53,965 nucleotides of DNA from Bacteroidales bacterium (GTDB lineage Bacteria; Bacteroidota; Bacteroidia; Bacteroidales; Prolixibacteraceae). The DNA lies in contig JAAYAG010000133.1 in assembly GCA_012719495.1 (NCBI GenBank), positions 1 to 53,965 of the forward strand. The letters are read 5' to 3'. The notes beneath the pieces are model-generated. The model searched no databases and had not been told where the DNA came from. It worked only from the letters and a program-made list of their open reading frames with translations. The position numbers were made by a program, and so were the translations under genes. Positions 1 to 8,266 of this stretch are shown here, piece after piece; the stretch's first letter is position 1, and every line of letters begins with the position of its first letter.

Positions 1-1117
1 ATTGGTCGGCAATAGTTCCTGTACCGCCGCTTCCTGCCGATGTTGTAGCAGTAAGGGTTTGCCCGGCACAGACGTTGTTCACATCCGGGTTGCGTGTTAT
101 TGGTGGTGCGGTAGGTTGGGGCACCACTGTAACCGAAGTTGTTCCTGCAGAGCTGGTACAACCACTAACGGTAGCTGTAACCGAATAGGTACCTGTTGCC
201 GCTATTGTGGCATTGGTTATATTCGGATTCTGGGCTGAAGAAGTAAAACCGTTTGGCCCAGTCCAACTGTATGTTGCACCACTTATTGTTGAAGCTGTAA
301 GGGTTAACGTAGAACCAGCACATATTGGACTATTACTTCCAGCGGTTGGTGCAGCAGGGGGTGTGCAACTACTCCATGTAATGATTATTTGGCCATTTGC
401 GCCGGAGCCTGGATTTCCAGTGTTGCTACGCCCACCACCCCCACCACCGGGTTGTGAGCCAGGCTGTGCGTTATTATTGTTAGTGTTTGCTCCGTTACCT
501 CCATTACCTGTGCCAGTTCCACCTTCGCCAGGAGTTTCAATGGGCACAATTATCAACCAAACCACACCAGCATCTTCTCCATTATTTCCATTTCCATCAA
601 CAAAAGCAGAACCACCACCACCGCCTCCCGGATTCACAAAAAAATTGTAACCATCACCTCCATTACCTCCGCTATATTTTGTATCGCCAACACCAGCGCT
701 GGCTTGCCCTCCATTTGCTCCATTTGAATTATTTTGAGCAGTATGTCCACCCTTAGCTAATAGCGTGGAGGTTGAACCAAACCAGGAATCTCCACCCGGC
801 TGATTATTTGTGCTGCCCGCACCAACAGTAACAGTATAATTTGTTCCAGGGGTAACATTTAAAAGGGAACTTGAATAAGCACCACCACCGCCGCCGCCTG
901 CACCATTTCCGGTACCACCTCTTCCACCGCCACCCCAGGCTTGCACTGTAATTTGGGTTACACCGGGGGGAACAACAAACGTACCGCTAGTAATAAAGGT
1001 TGCACTATTCTGAGAATAAACGGTTGTAGAAATAAGTATGGCGATGATCAAGGTTTTTGTTTTTATAGACCTGTGAAAATTAGCTTTTGAAGGAATAAAA
1101 GAGTTATTTGCTTTCAT
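1..1117 (-). CDS. Secreted glycine-rich, Ig-like repeat protein (3' end cut by window)
   Basis: The frame is open from the window edge up to an ATG at 1177. I prefer the ATG at 1117, which gives a compact signal peptide ending near a VYSQ site about 36 residues in. Residues from about 37 to 245 are dominated by runs of Gly, Asn and Ser. From about 247 the protein changes to Ig-like/PKD-like repeats of about 85 residues, with the recurring SPICAGSTLTL-type strand typical of Bacteroidota Ig_7-like adhesins. Such proteins are usually surface or secreted T9SS cargo, but the C-terminal sorting domain would lie outside the window. Function is not known; adhesion is an inference from family architecture. 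Confidence 0.75.
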   Translation of the reverse strand, partial: MKANNSFIPSKANFHRSIKTKTLIIAILISTTVYSQNSATFITSGTFVVPPGVTQITVQAWGGGGRGGTGNGAGGGGGGAYSSSLLNVTPGTNYTVTVGAGSTNNQPGGDSWFGSTSTLLAKGGHTAQNNSNGANGGQASAGVGDTKYSGGNGGDGYNFFVNPGGGGGGSAFVDGNGNNGEDAGVVWLIIVPIETPGEGGTGTGNGGNGANTNNNNAQPGSQPGGGGGGRSNTGNPGSGANGQIIITWSSCTPPAAPTAGSNSPICAGSTLTLTASTISGATYSWTGPNGFTSSAQNPNITNATIAATGTYSVTATVSGCTSSAGTTSVTVVPQPTAPPITRNPDVNNVCAGQTLTATTSAGSGGTGTIADQ

Positions 1118-1177
1118 TTCCCCTGAACTAACAGGTAGCACCAGCCAACTCAATATTTTTTTTAATCCTCTGTTCAT

Positions 1178-1590
1178 TCTTTTTTGCAAGATGCATCAAC
1201 AAAACTGTTTTTCTCCTTTTTTTGTGCGTTCAAATATGCCACACTACCACCAAACACTTGTGTGTTAAGCTTACTATGATAAACAGCTTGTTGAATAATT
1301 TGTTCCCAATGCTTGGGCTGAATTTCCCTCTGTCTGTAATGCCTCAAATTTAGCTTCTTAATTTGAATTTTTAATGCGATAATTATTTTTTTTACACTAT
1401 AGATTGATCTGTTTCTTGAATGCGCATTATGTTTTTCTGAATTGTTTTAAGCAGATCATTCTTTTCTGTTTTGTTATTTTTAAATATTTCTTTGTATCTT
1501 GCTCTCTGAATATTACTCATATGGCTATTAGTCATGTACTTATTGGTTTGTTGTCTCCAATTCTTTTTCAGAAACTTAAAAATTACCGTC
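1178..1590. other. Divergent intergenic region, 413 bases
   Basis: AT-rich spacer between two divergently read secreted-protein genes. It should hold both promoters. On the minus strand CATATTTG near 1233-1240 resembles the TAnnTTTG -7 box, with one mismatch. No convincing box was seen for the plus-strand lipoprotein gene. No RNA gene or repeat is apparent. Confidence 0.4.
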
Positions 1591-3921
1591 ATGTACAAAA
1601 GAATTTATATCCTTATCGTTGTTCTGTTTTCGCTCGTTGTATCTTCTTGCACTAAGGACGATGATTTTTTTTCGGCTCCGGGCTTGGGGCGTACCTTGAT
1701 CGATACAACATTGAATGTTTCGCAACGCGAGGTCACGGTAACGCTTTCTGAGGGTATCACGGTTACAGTTCCTAAGGGGCTTTCAAGCAAAAGTTTTTCA
1801 ATGAAAATTCGCGAAGTTGATATGTCGGTACAAACCCCTGCTGTAATTAACCTCTTGAAAGCGTTTGATATTGAATTAAGTATTGGAGAAGAGTTTGAAA
1901 AGGAGATAATTATACGTGTCGATTTTGAAGATGACGATCTTTCGGGCGATGTAACTTCCAACGATTTAGCCTTCGGTTTTTATAATACTTACAATAAAAA
2001 ATGGGCTGTATTTCCCGACTATGAGGTCAATCTGGACAAGGGCTATGCTGTTTGTCGGACCAATCACCTTACCACTGTGGGTGTGTGGGAATTTGTTTCA
2101 TCGGGTGGCTATTCACATAAGTTTATAGGCGATAATATTACCGTGTATTACACCTTGCGTGGTGACGATGCCCCGATGGATTACAGCGAATATTTGCCCG
2201 ATGACAAAACATGGCATTTGCCCTCGGGTCATAAAAACTGGGCACCTATATACATTCAGGATATTGCCCATTATACCGCCGAAGCCCGGAAGCTTTTTGC
2301 GGCCAGCCCTCATAACCTCAATGTTTCGAAAGGAAATATTAATATCTACGTAAAAGATATGAATGGAAGCGATGGCGAATATGGCACCATTAGCGGGGCA
2401 ATTTATATCAATAATACAGTGAAAATACCAACCAATGTGTCGGGGGTTGAAGGTCAGGATGTACTGAAAGCTACTTGTGCACACGAATTGATGCACTTTA
2501 TTCAAGATAATTACTACGTGATGAACAAGGGCAGTATAGGTATGTGGTGGCTCGAGGCAACTGCAACACAGGCCGACCGGATGGCGTGGGGCAATTCGCT
2601 CACATACAGTGAGTCTGAGCTGTTTGCGATTGAATCAAATTCTGCCCTGCTCGAGAACTTGAGCAAGTCGTGGGACGATTGTAACTCGAACCCCAACTGG
2701 TATCTTGCTGGCTGCTTTCTGCAATACCTTTCAACCTATCGTATGGGCGAAAAACTCAATGTGGCTAAGGCAATTAAGCAAGGAGGGAGTGGGGCAAGTT
2801 TAGTTCGGGTCATGCTAAATGATATAATAAAATCAGACCTGGAGACATCGATCACCGACGAATTTCACGACTATGTCCTTTATCTTTTCATCGAAGGAAA
2901 TGAAAACCTTACAGCTTTCCCTGTTGATAAAGATTTTAGCAAAATTGAAACTGCCAGTTCCTTGACCAAACAAGTGAAAATGTCGAAAAAAGATAATAAA
3001 CAAACGGTTGAGGTTTCACTTCCTTATATGTCGGCCAAACTTATCAGTGTAAGCAATTTAGAGAATACGGATATGATGTACAGTTATACTTATCTACAAG
3101 ATGCTCCAGGGGTTATGGCTTATTTGTGCAAGGTAGATAAGAAAAATGGGATGCTCGATATTGTTGATCGGTTATCGAAAGACGATGCTGGTAATGTTGA
3201 ACTTAAGGCTCGTGTGGGTGGCGATGCCGATAGTTTTGTTATCTTACTTATTAATATGAATTTTACAGAGGGAAAGAAAACTGTTAAGTATATTTTCGAA
3301 ACGGCTCCTGATTTTAAAGATTTCGATTACATGAGCTTTAAACTCGAAGGAGATGAGAATAGTTTCAAATACAGCAACGGTTCTACCGACAATGCGTTTG
3401 AAATCGGATTTGTGAAGTGGAAAGGGATGACGTATGATGAAAATCTCTCTGTAGTAACAAAGTCGTTTGCCGGAAATAAGGTAAAACTCACGATAAAGAA
3501 ATCAGGAAGTTACTTATCTGAGCAGTTCTATCAATTGAATAATTTTGTGCAAACAACAACAATAACAGGAGAATATAGTTCGAGTGAATTTGTTGTTTTG
3601 AACCTTAAAGAAGTAATTACTGGCACCATAGAAGAATGGTCTGACAAAAAGAATAAGTGGGTCGATCACACTGTAACCATTAACAGGGAGTTGGAATACG
3701 TTAATATACCGTTCAATGTAACCGAGACTCAATATGGAAATGTATACTCATACATTGAAAATAACAACAGCACAATAAAATCCAAATTAAAGAAGCTTTC
3801 TGAAACGGTGAGCGAAGTTGATGATGAGGGTGAATCGGTGAAGTCGTATTCATTGCAACCGTTAAACTGGAACTCATTGCCTTCGTATTTTAATGCAACA
3901 ATGACTACCACAAAGCCTTAA
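1591..3921 (+). CDS. Lipoprotein with zinc-metallopeptidase motif
   Basis: 776 residues from the ATG at 1591. An upstream in-frame start at 1534 is rejected because the 1591 start gives a clean lipoprotein signal ending in VVSSC followed by acidic residues. The middle region carries HELMH at residues 298-302, followed 20 residues later by WWLEATAT with E322. This HExxH plus distal Glu arrangement is that of gluzincin-type zinc peptidases. The roughly 430 residues after the motif look like beta-rich domains with no family I recognise. It probably sits on the outer membrane and cleaves peptides, but substrate and family are unknown. It stands alone, with convergent genes downstream. Confidence 0.7.
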   Translation: MYKRIYILIVVLFSLVVSSCTKDDDFFSAPGLGRTLIDTTLNVSQREVTVTLSEGITVTVPKGLSSKSFSMKIREVDMSVQTPAVINLLKAFDIELSIGEEFEKEIIIRVDFEDDDLSGDVTSNDLAFGFYNTYNKKWAVFPDYEVNLDKGYAVCRTNHLTTVGVWEFVSSGGYSHKFIGDNITVYYTLRGDDAPMDYSEYLPDDKTWHLPSGHKNWAPIYIQDIAHYTAEARKLFAASPHNLNVSKGNINIYVKDMNGSDGEYGTISGAIYINNTVKIPTNVSGVEGQDVLKATCAHELMHFIQDNYYVMNKGSIGMWWLEATATQADRMAWGNSLTYSESELFAIESNSALLENLSKSWDDCNSNPNWYLAGCFLQYLSTYRMGEKLNVAKAIKQGGSGASLVRVMLNDIIKSDLETSITDEFHDYVLYLFIEGNENLTAFPVDKDFSKIETASSLTKQVKMSKKDNKQTVEVSLPYMSAKLISVSNLENTDMMYSYTYLQDAPGVMAYLCKVDKKNGMLDIVDRLSKDDAGNVELKARVGGDADSFVILLINMNFTEGKKTVKYIFETAPDFKDFDYMSFKLEGDENSFKYSNGSTDNAFEIGFVKWKGMTYDENLSVVTKSFAGNKVKLTIKKSGSYLSEQFYQLNNFVQTTTITGEYSSSEFVVLNLKEVITGTIEEWSDKKNKWVDHTVTINRELEYVNIPFNVTETQYGNVYSYIENNNSTIKSKLKKLSETVSEVDDEGESVKSYSLQPLNWNSLPSYFNATMTTTKP

Positions 3922-3943
3922 TGTTATAAATTATACAGTGGCT

Positions 3944-5944
3944 CTAGCTGTTGGTATTTAGTTCCTTTGTTCCTGAGAAGAAGTTCTCGGCCATGGCATT
4001 TTGTTCATAATTGCCAAGTACATAGGCAATATCGCCGGCATGGAGTACGGTTTTTGGCCCAGGGTGTTCAATAATGGTTTCACCGCGTTTTATGGCTACC
4101 AGTGTAACCCCAATGGCTTTGCGTAGCTGAATTTCGGATACTGATTTTCCAACAACCAACGAGTCTTTGTCGATGTCGATGGCTGAAATTTCGATATTGG
4201 GCATCTGGTCGAGTAGCGAAAGCTGAGCTTTGTCGTCGCGCTCGCTAAAAATACCGTAATTTTCGTTTCTTATTTGCGCAAGTAATTGATTTACTTCTTT
4301 TTGCGGCATTAGTCGTTTGTTCAGTATTCGACCAAAAAGGTCGATGGCAATTTCAAAGTTCTCTGGGAAAATCTGATCAGCCCCAAGTTTGAAGAGTTGC
4401 TCTATGTCGTTAATATCCTTGGCCCTCACAATAATGTAAGTGTGTTTATTAATCGTCCGCACTTTTTCAATAATAGTCATCGAGGCAATAAGGCTTCCTA
4501 CCGAAATAACCACAACATCAGCGCTATCGACATAAGCTTTGTACAAGATGGGGTCGTTCACGGCATCTCCATATACCACAGTTTCACCTTTGTTTTGTCT
4601 TTCGCGCGCCAGCACCGGGTCGAAAATTATCGAGATGTAAGGCAGCTTAATGTACTTTGCCATTACCGAAAGTTTTATCGAGCTACTATCTTTTCCTATT
4701 ATTACAAGATGGTTTTTCATCTTTGGGATTTCTATTTCTTCCAACGGGAAAAGTCCTTTTACCATGATTTGTGGAAGTGGCAGGCGCGAAAGTAAATCGG
4801 CTAACTTTTTCGACCCTTGCATGATAAACGGTGAAATGGCCATGGTTATAATGGCTACTGCAAGAAATAATTGATAGTAAAATGGGGTGATAATGGCCTT
4901 GTTTACCCCGATTTTGGCTAGAATGAATGAAAATTCCCCCACTTGGCTAAGTGCAAGCCCCACCATAATTGTGCCTTTGAACGTGTGGCCAAGCATAAAG
5001 CCAGTGCTGCCTGCAATAATAGATTTGATGATTATGATTAAGATTACAGTGATTGCTATAAGGGAAAAATATTCTACTACAAACTGTAAATCGAGCAGCA
5101 TACCTACCGAGACGAAAAAGAAGCTCGAAAACAGGTCTTTAAAAGGAATAAGACTGCCAAAAGCATTGTGGCTGTATTCCGATTCAGAAACCATTAACCC
5201 TGCCAGGAATGCCCCGAATGCCAGCGACATACCCAACGAAGAAGTGAGCAGCGCAATGGCAAGGCAAATAAGAAAGATGCTCATCATGAAAAGCTCTTGG
5301 TTTTTAGCCAGCGCGATAATGTGTAATATTCTCGGGAATAACCACTTATTCCCGACATACACAAACGCGATAATGCCAATCGCTTTAATTAGAAGTACGA
5401 TAAGTTCGTGACCCACATCGAGGGTGGCTCCTTTGCCAAGAAAATCGCTGAAGAGCAACAAAGGAACCAACATAAGGTCTTGAAATATAAGTATTCCCAA
5501 TACAGTCCGGCCATAGTTCGAGGTAAGTTCCGAACGGTCTTGCAATATCTTCAGAACTAAAGCCGAGCTACTGAGCGCGGCCATAAATCCGATATAAATT
5601 CCCGAAGTCCAGCTTATTTCGTATATGAATGAGATGAACATGAAAACTACTGCAGTAAAAATCACTTGCATGAAGCCGCCAAGGAATACTACCCGCCTGA
5701 TTTTAAACAGGTGTTTTAGCGAGAATTCGAGGCCAATGGAAAATAACAGCAGCACAATGCCAATTTCAGCCATCAATTCTATATTATGCTGATCGTGAAT
5801 TAATTTTAGCAGATGTGGCCCGGCAATGATGCCCGTGAGCAAGTACCCCAATATGGTTGGTAGTTTCAACTTAGTGAAGAGTAGGTTTACTACAGTTGAA
5901 AGGGCAAAAATGATGACTATATCCCGTAAAATATCTAGTTCCAT
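3944..5944 (-). CDS. CPA2 family monovalent cation:proton antiporter with RCK domains
   Basis: 666 residues. The first 380 or so form about 12 hydrophobic segments of the Na+/H+ exchanger fold, including the conserved QD pair of the transport core (IFQDLML, D156). A TrkA-N/RCK region follows from about residue 411 and a TrkA-C domain covers the last 80. In the RCK region the usual GxGxxG dinucleotide-binding loop reads GKDSSS (417-422), so nucleotide gating may be altered. The family exchanges K+ or Na+ for H+ across the inner membrane (KefB/C-like). It begins 26 bases after the crcB stop and is probably cotranscribed with it. Confidence 0.9.
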   Translation of the reverse strand: MELDILRDIVIIFALSTVVNLLFTKLKLPTILGYLLTGIIAGPHLLKLIHDQHNIELMAEIGIVLLLFSIGLEFSLKHLFKIRRVVFLGGFMQVIFTAVVFMFISFIYEISWTSGIYIGFMAALSSSALVLKILQDRSELTSNYGRTVLGILIFQDLMLVPLLLFSDFLGKGATLDVGHELIVLLIKAIGIIAFVYVGNKWLFPRILHIIALAKNQELFMMSIFLICLAIALLTSSLGMSLAFGAFLAGLMVSESEYSHNAFGSLIPFKDLFSSFFFVSVGMLLDLQFVVEYFSLIAITVILIIIIKSIIAGSTGFMLGHTFKGTIMVGLALSQVGEFSFILAKIGVNKAIITPFYYQLFLAVAIITMAISPFIMQGSKKLADLLSRLPLPQIMVKGLFPLEEIEIPKMKNHLVIIGKDSSSIKLSVMAKYIKLPYISIIFDPVLARERQNKGETVVYGDAVNDPILYKAYVDSADVVVISVGSLIASMTIIEKVRTINKHTYIIVRAKDINDIEQLFKLGADQIFPENFEIAIDLFGRILNKRLMPQKEVNQLLAQIRNENYGIFSERDDKAQLSLLDQMPNIEISAIDIDKDSLVVGKSVSEIQLRKAIGVTLVAIKRGETIIEHPGPKTVLHAGDIAYVLGNYEQNAMAENFFSGTKELNTNS

Positions 5945-5970
5945 CTTGTTATGTTTCCTAAATCAATTGG

Positions 5971-6351
5971 TTATAAGAACGTTTTTACTGCAATAATGCC
6001 TAAATAAACCGCGGCAACGCCTAGGATTACGCTGCCAAATATATTGAAAAACAAAAATGCCAACTGGCTATCTTTTAGTAATATAAGATTATCGTTCGAG
6101 AATGTTGAAAAAGTGGTGAAGCCTCCGCAGAAACCAACCGCTAAAAAGAGGCGCATTTCGGTGGTGAGGAAATTGTTCTTTTCAGAAAGGGCATATACAA
6201 CCCCAATGATAAAACATCCTAATATGTTGACGATGAATGTTCCCACAGGAAAAGACAAGCTTAATATTTTGCCTGAAGCCACTTGTGTGAGGTAGCGTAA
6301 CACGCTGCCAATAAACCCACCCGCACCTATTATCAATATATTCTTTAACAT
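5971..6351 (-). CDS. crcB: Fluoride channel CrcB/FluC
   Basis: 126 residues with four hydrophobic helices. The start at 6351 (MLKNIL) is chosen over an in-frame start at 6381 because it matches the usual length and places the conserved GGFIGSVLRY segment near the N-terminus. The signature GFCGGFTTFSTFS, which includes the Phe residues of the fluoride pore and the central sodium site region, is intact. Family members form dual-topology dimers that export fluoride passively. No fluoride riboswitch-like leader was recognised upstream. The gene is followed closely by the cation antiporter, suggesting a small ion-homeostasis operon. Confidence 0.95.
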   Translation of the reverse strand: MLKNILIIGAGGFIGSVLRYLTQVASGKILSLSFPVGTFIVNILGCFIIGVVYALSEKNNFLTTEMRLFLAVGFCGGFTTFSTFSNDNLILLKDSQLAFLFFNIFGSVILGVAAVYLGIIAVKTFL

Positions 6352-6378
6352 ATAACCTTTTTTCAATGAGCAAAATAA

Positions 6379-6405
6379 CAAAAAAACCGGCTGAAAACCG
6401 GTTTT
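6379..6405 (-). terminator. Intrinsic terminator after the DUF4412 gene
   Basis: Read on the minus strand, AAAACCGG and CCGGTTTT form an 8-bp stem around a 7-base loop, followed by a T run. It separates the DUF4412 gene from crcB. Confidence 0.8.
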
Positions 6406-6471
6406 AATGAAATATAAATTGTGATTTTTATACCAAGTGCAATTTCAAAACAGACCAAAATCACTCAGGTA

Positions 6472-6558
6472 TAATGCCGATGAATAGAAATGTCGGGCCA
6501 ATCGAGAGAGCGATCCCGATTAATCGGGAGGACTGTTACATTTCTTCAATCGGTATTA
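6472..6558. repeat. Imperfect inverted repeat with internal 16-base palindrome
   Basis: Arms of about 21 bases (6472-6493 and 6538-6558) pair with a few mismatches and one bulge. Between them lies the perfect palindrome TCCCGATTAATCGGGA (6514-6529). The right arm includes the stop codon of the DUF4412 gene. It looks like a REP/MITE-type element or a long 3' UTR hairpin. No copy of the whole unit was noticed elsewhere in the window, so its repeat nature is unproven. Confidence 0.4.
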
Positions 6559-7497
6559 TTTTGCTCCCCCAAAATTTAATCCGGTAAATTGGTATCCTTT
6601 GGTCGAGAATGAACTGCTTTTCTTCATGTCTATACTTTTTACAGTCATTACAGACGATGATTTGTCTTTTTTCGAGCGGCTTTCATATTGCATCACCATG
6701 CCGTCAAGGCCATCGGTTTTATAGTTCATGCCCATCGAATTATTCTTAAATATTTTATTGTTCTTTGCTGAAAAATCTTTGGTAATCCACACGCTAACCG
6801 ATACTTCATCGGTCTCACATGAATATTCGGTGCATGAATATCCGCTAATTGTTTTTGTTTTACCTGTTTTCGAAGGGGTACAATCGTCAGCACTGTCATT
6901 AGTTGTCTGTTGCTGATTTTGGGTTTGTGGCAAGTTGGCGCTTTGTGCTGCATTGGGGTCAAATTTGGTGGCAAAACCTGTTTTCGATCCGTTCGATTCG
7001 CTGAGGATCAACATGCATGAGTTTTCCTGATCGAAAATTGTAGTTGTGCTTTCCGATCCTTCACCACTCAGTTTGAACATAGCATCCGAATTGGTTTCGT
7101 TAAAACAGGTTGTGTATTCCCCGCCGCCTGCTTTTTTGCCTTTTTCATCGGTTATTTCCATGGTCATAACAATCTGGCCGGTAAACTTATAGTCTTCTTT
7201 GTGTGCTGCAACTTCAGTTGAAATGCCCAATTTCTTGAATATTTTTGACGAAGGGTCTTCTGCCTCGGTTTGTTTTTTCTGGCTTGGTGCGGTCTGTTTG
7301 GTTGAGTCTTCTTCCAACGCTTTATCTATGGCTTTGTTAACTCCTTTGTCGACTTGTTTGTCAACTTCTTTTTCAGCACGGTTTTCTACAGAATTAACAG
7401 CTTGGTTGGCAGCGCTACGGGCAATGTTTCTCAAGAGTTGTGCCTGGGCAGAGTAGCCTGTGGCAAGAATAAATATAACGATAAGTAATTTTCTCAT
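6556..7497 (-). CDS. Secreted DUF4412-like protein
   Basis: 313 residues with a clear signal peptide (MRKLLIVIFILATGYSAQAQ). Residues 25-80 are an alanine/lysine/glutamate-rich amphipathic segment, probably coiled. The rest resembles the DUF4412 family of Bacteroidota: beta-rich, with a GYSCTEYSCET segment containing two Cys that could pair after export. No catalytic motif is visible. It is a monocistronic unit with its own terminator. The protein is predicted to be periplasmic or surface-associated; its function is unknown. Confidence 0.75.
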   Translation of the reverse strand: MRKLLIVIFILATGYSAQAQLLRNIARSAANQAVNSVENRAEKEVDKQVDKGVNKAIDKALEEDSTKQTAPSQKKQTEAEDPSSKIFKKLGISTEVAAHKEDYKFTGQIVMTMEITDEKGKKAGGGEYTTCFNETNSDAMFKLSGEGSESTTTIFDQENSCMLILSESNGSKTGFATKFDPNAAQSANLPQTQNQQQTTNDSADDCTPSKTGKTKTISGYSCTEYSCETDEVSVSVWITKDFSAKNNKIFKNNSMGMNYKTDGLDGMVMQYESRSKKDKSSSVMTVKSIDMKKSSSFSTKGYQFTGLNFGGAK

Positions 7498-7648
7498 AGT
7501 GAAATGTATTATGGTTTTTTTACAAATTTAGACAGTTTTATTTAAAAAATTACCTTCTTGTCCCCTTATTTTGAGGTCGATTATTATTCGTTTTGATGTG
7601 GGTTGAAAGCGGCGTGCTTTGTACTGAATTTGTGTGTTTTTATTTTGT

Positions 7649-8089
7649 TTACATGGTCAGAAGTTCAAAACCGTTATGGTCTTTTTCTCTTCTGGCTGTA
7701 CAGTTATACAGTTCGGTAATCACTACTTCGGCCACAAGCCAAATTTTGACCCCCGAACGGGCGCAGCCTGTAACTGCTTTTTCGCCTCTGCCAGCCGAAA
7801 GGTGTATGTGTGAAATCGCTTTCCCTTCTTCGTTTCTGAAGAGGGTGCCAACTCCGGTGATCTCGTGCACATCGTCGAGCGTAATTTCTTGTTTTTCAAT
7901 GATTGGAGCTCTTCCGTCACGAGGACCCGTTACCAAGATGCTTCCTTTGTCAGCTCCGCCCAGCACAATCAGCTTTGCTGCATCAATTTTTTGTTCTTCA
8001 GCAAATTTCTCAATTACTTCGTGAAGAATTTCCCCGTCTTCGAGTCGTAAAACAAAACTCCGCCCGGTTGTTGCTTCTGTATATTTCAT
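7649..8089 (-). CDS. PPC-domain (DUF296) putative DNA-binding protein
   Basis: 146 residues starting at the ATG at 8089 (MKYTEATTG). An in-frame TTG at 8113 is rejected because it overlaps a TACCTTTG -7 box. The chain matches the PPC/DUF296 fold: an N-terminal strand with RLEDGE, a central LIVLGGADKG segment, a conserved HIHLS motif in the GKAISHIHLSAGRG region and a C-terminal WLVAEVVI strand. The histidines are the likely metal or ligand site of this trimeric fold. Prokaryotic members are annotated as DNA-binding by analogy with plant AHL proteins, which remains weakly supported. Confidence 0.85.
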   Translation of the reverse strand: MKYTEATTGRSFVLRLEDGEILHEVIEKFAEEQKIDAAKLIVLGGADKGSILVTGPRDGRAPIIEKQEITLDDVHEITGVGTLFRNEEGKAISHIHLSAGRGEKAVTGCARSGVKIWLVAEVVITELYNCTARREKDHNGFELLTM

Positions 8090-8110
8090 TTTTTGTTTTT
8101 TTTGCTGGTT

Positions 8111-8118
8111 CAAAGGTA
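8111..8118 (-). promoter_or_regulatory. -7 box of the PPC-domain gene
   Basis: TACCTTTG on the minus strand matches the Bacteroidota TAnnTTTG box. Transcription would start about 8104, which decides the translation start at 8089. No good -33 element was found. Confidence 0.5.
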
Positions 8119-8231
8119 AAATGATTTTTTTGTAGTTTTTTTAAGCTCTGGCTTTTATCAGATCTTTTTAATGCCAGCATTCGGGATTAATCCTGAGTTT
8201 TATGGCACAAAATAATTCAATATAAGATTGT

Positions 8232-8239
8232 TATATTTG
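8232..8239 (+). promoter_or_regulatory. -7 box of the dacB-like gene
   Basis: TATATTTG fits TAnnTTTG exactly and lies 27 bases before the ATG at 8267. It rules out the in-frame upstream start at 8228. The -33 element is not obvious. Confidence 0.5.
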
Positions 8240-8266
8240 TTCCCGTTTGATATAATCTCTTTGAAT

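Noticed and set aside
207-650. Plus-strand frame of 147 codons rich in proline
   Set aside because: It is the antisense shadow of the glycine-rich region of the truncated minus-strand gene; Gly codons read as Pro on the other strand.
6352-6471. Possible fluoride riboswitch upstream of crcB
   Set aside because: The region is mainly the preceding gene's terminator and AT-rich sequence; I could not build the fluoride aptamer pseudoknot from it.
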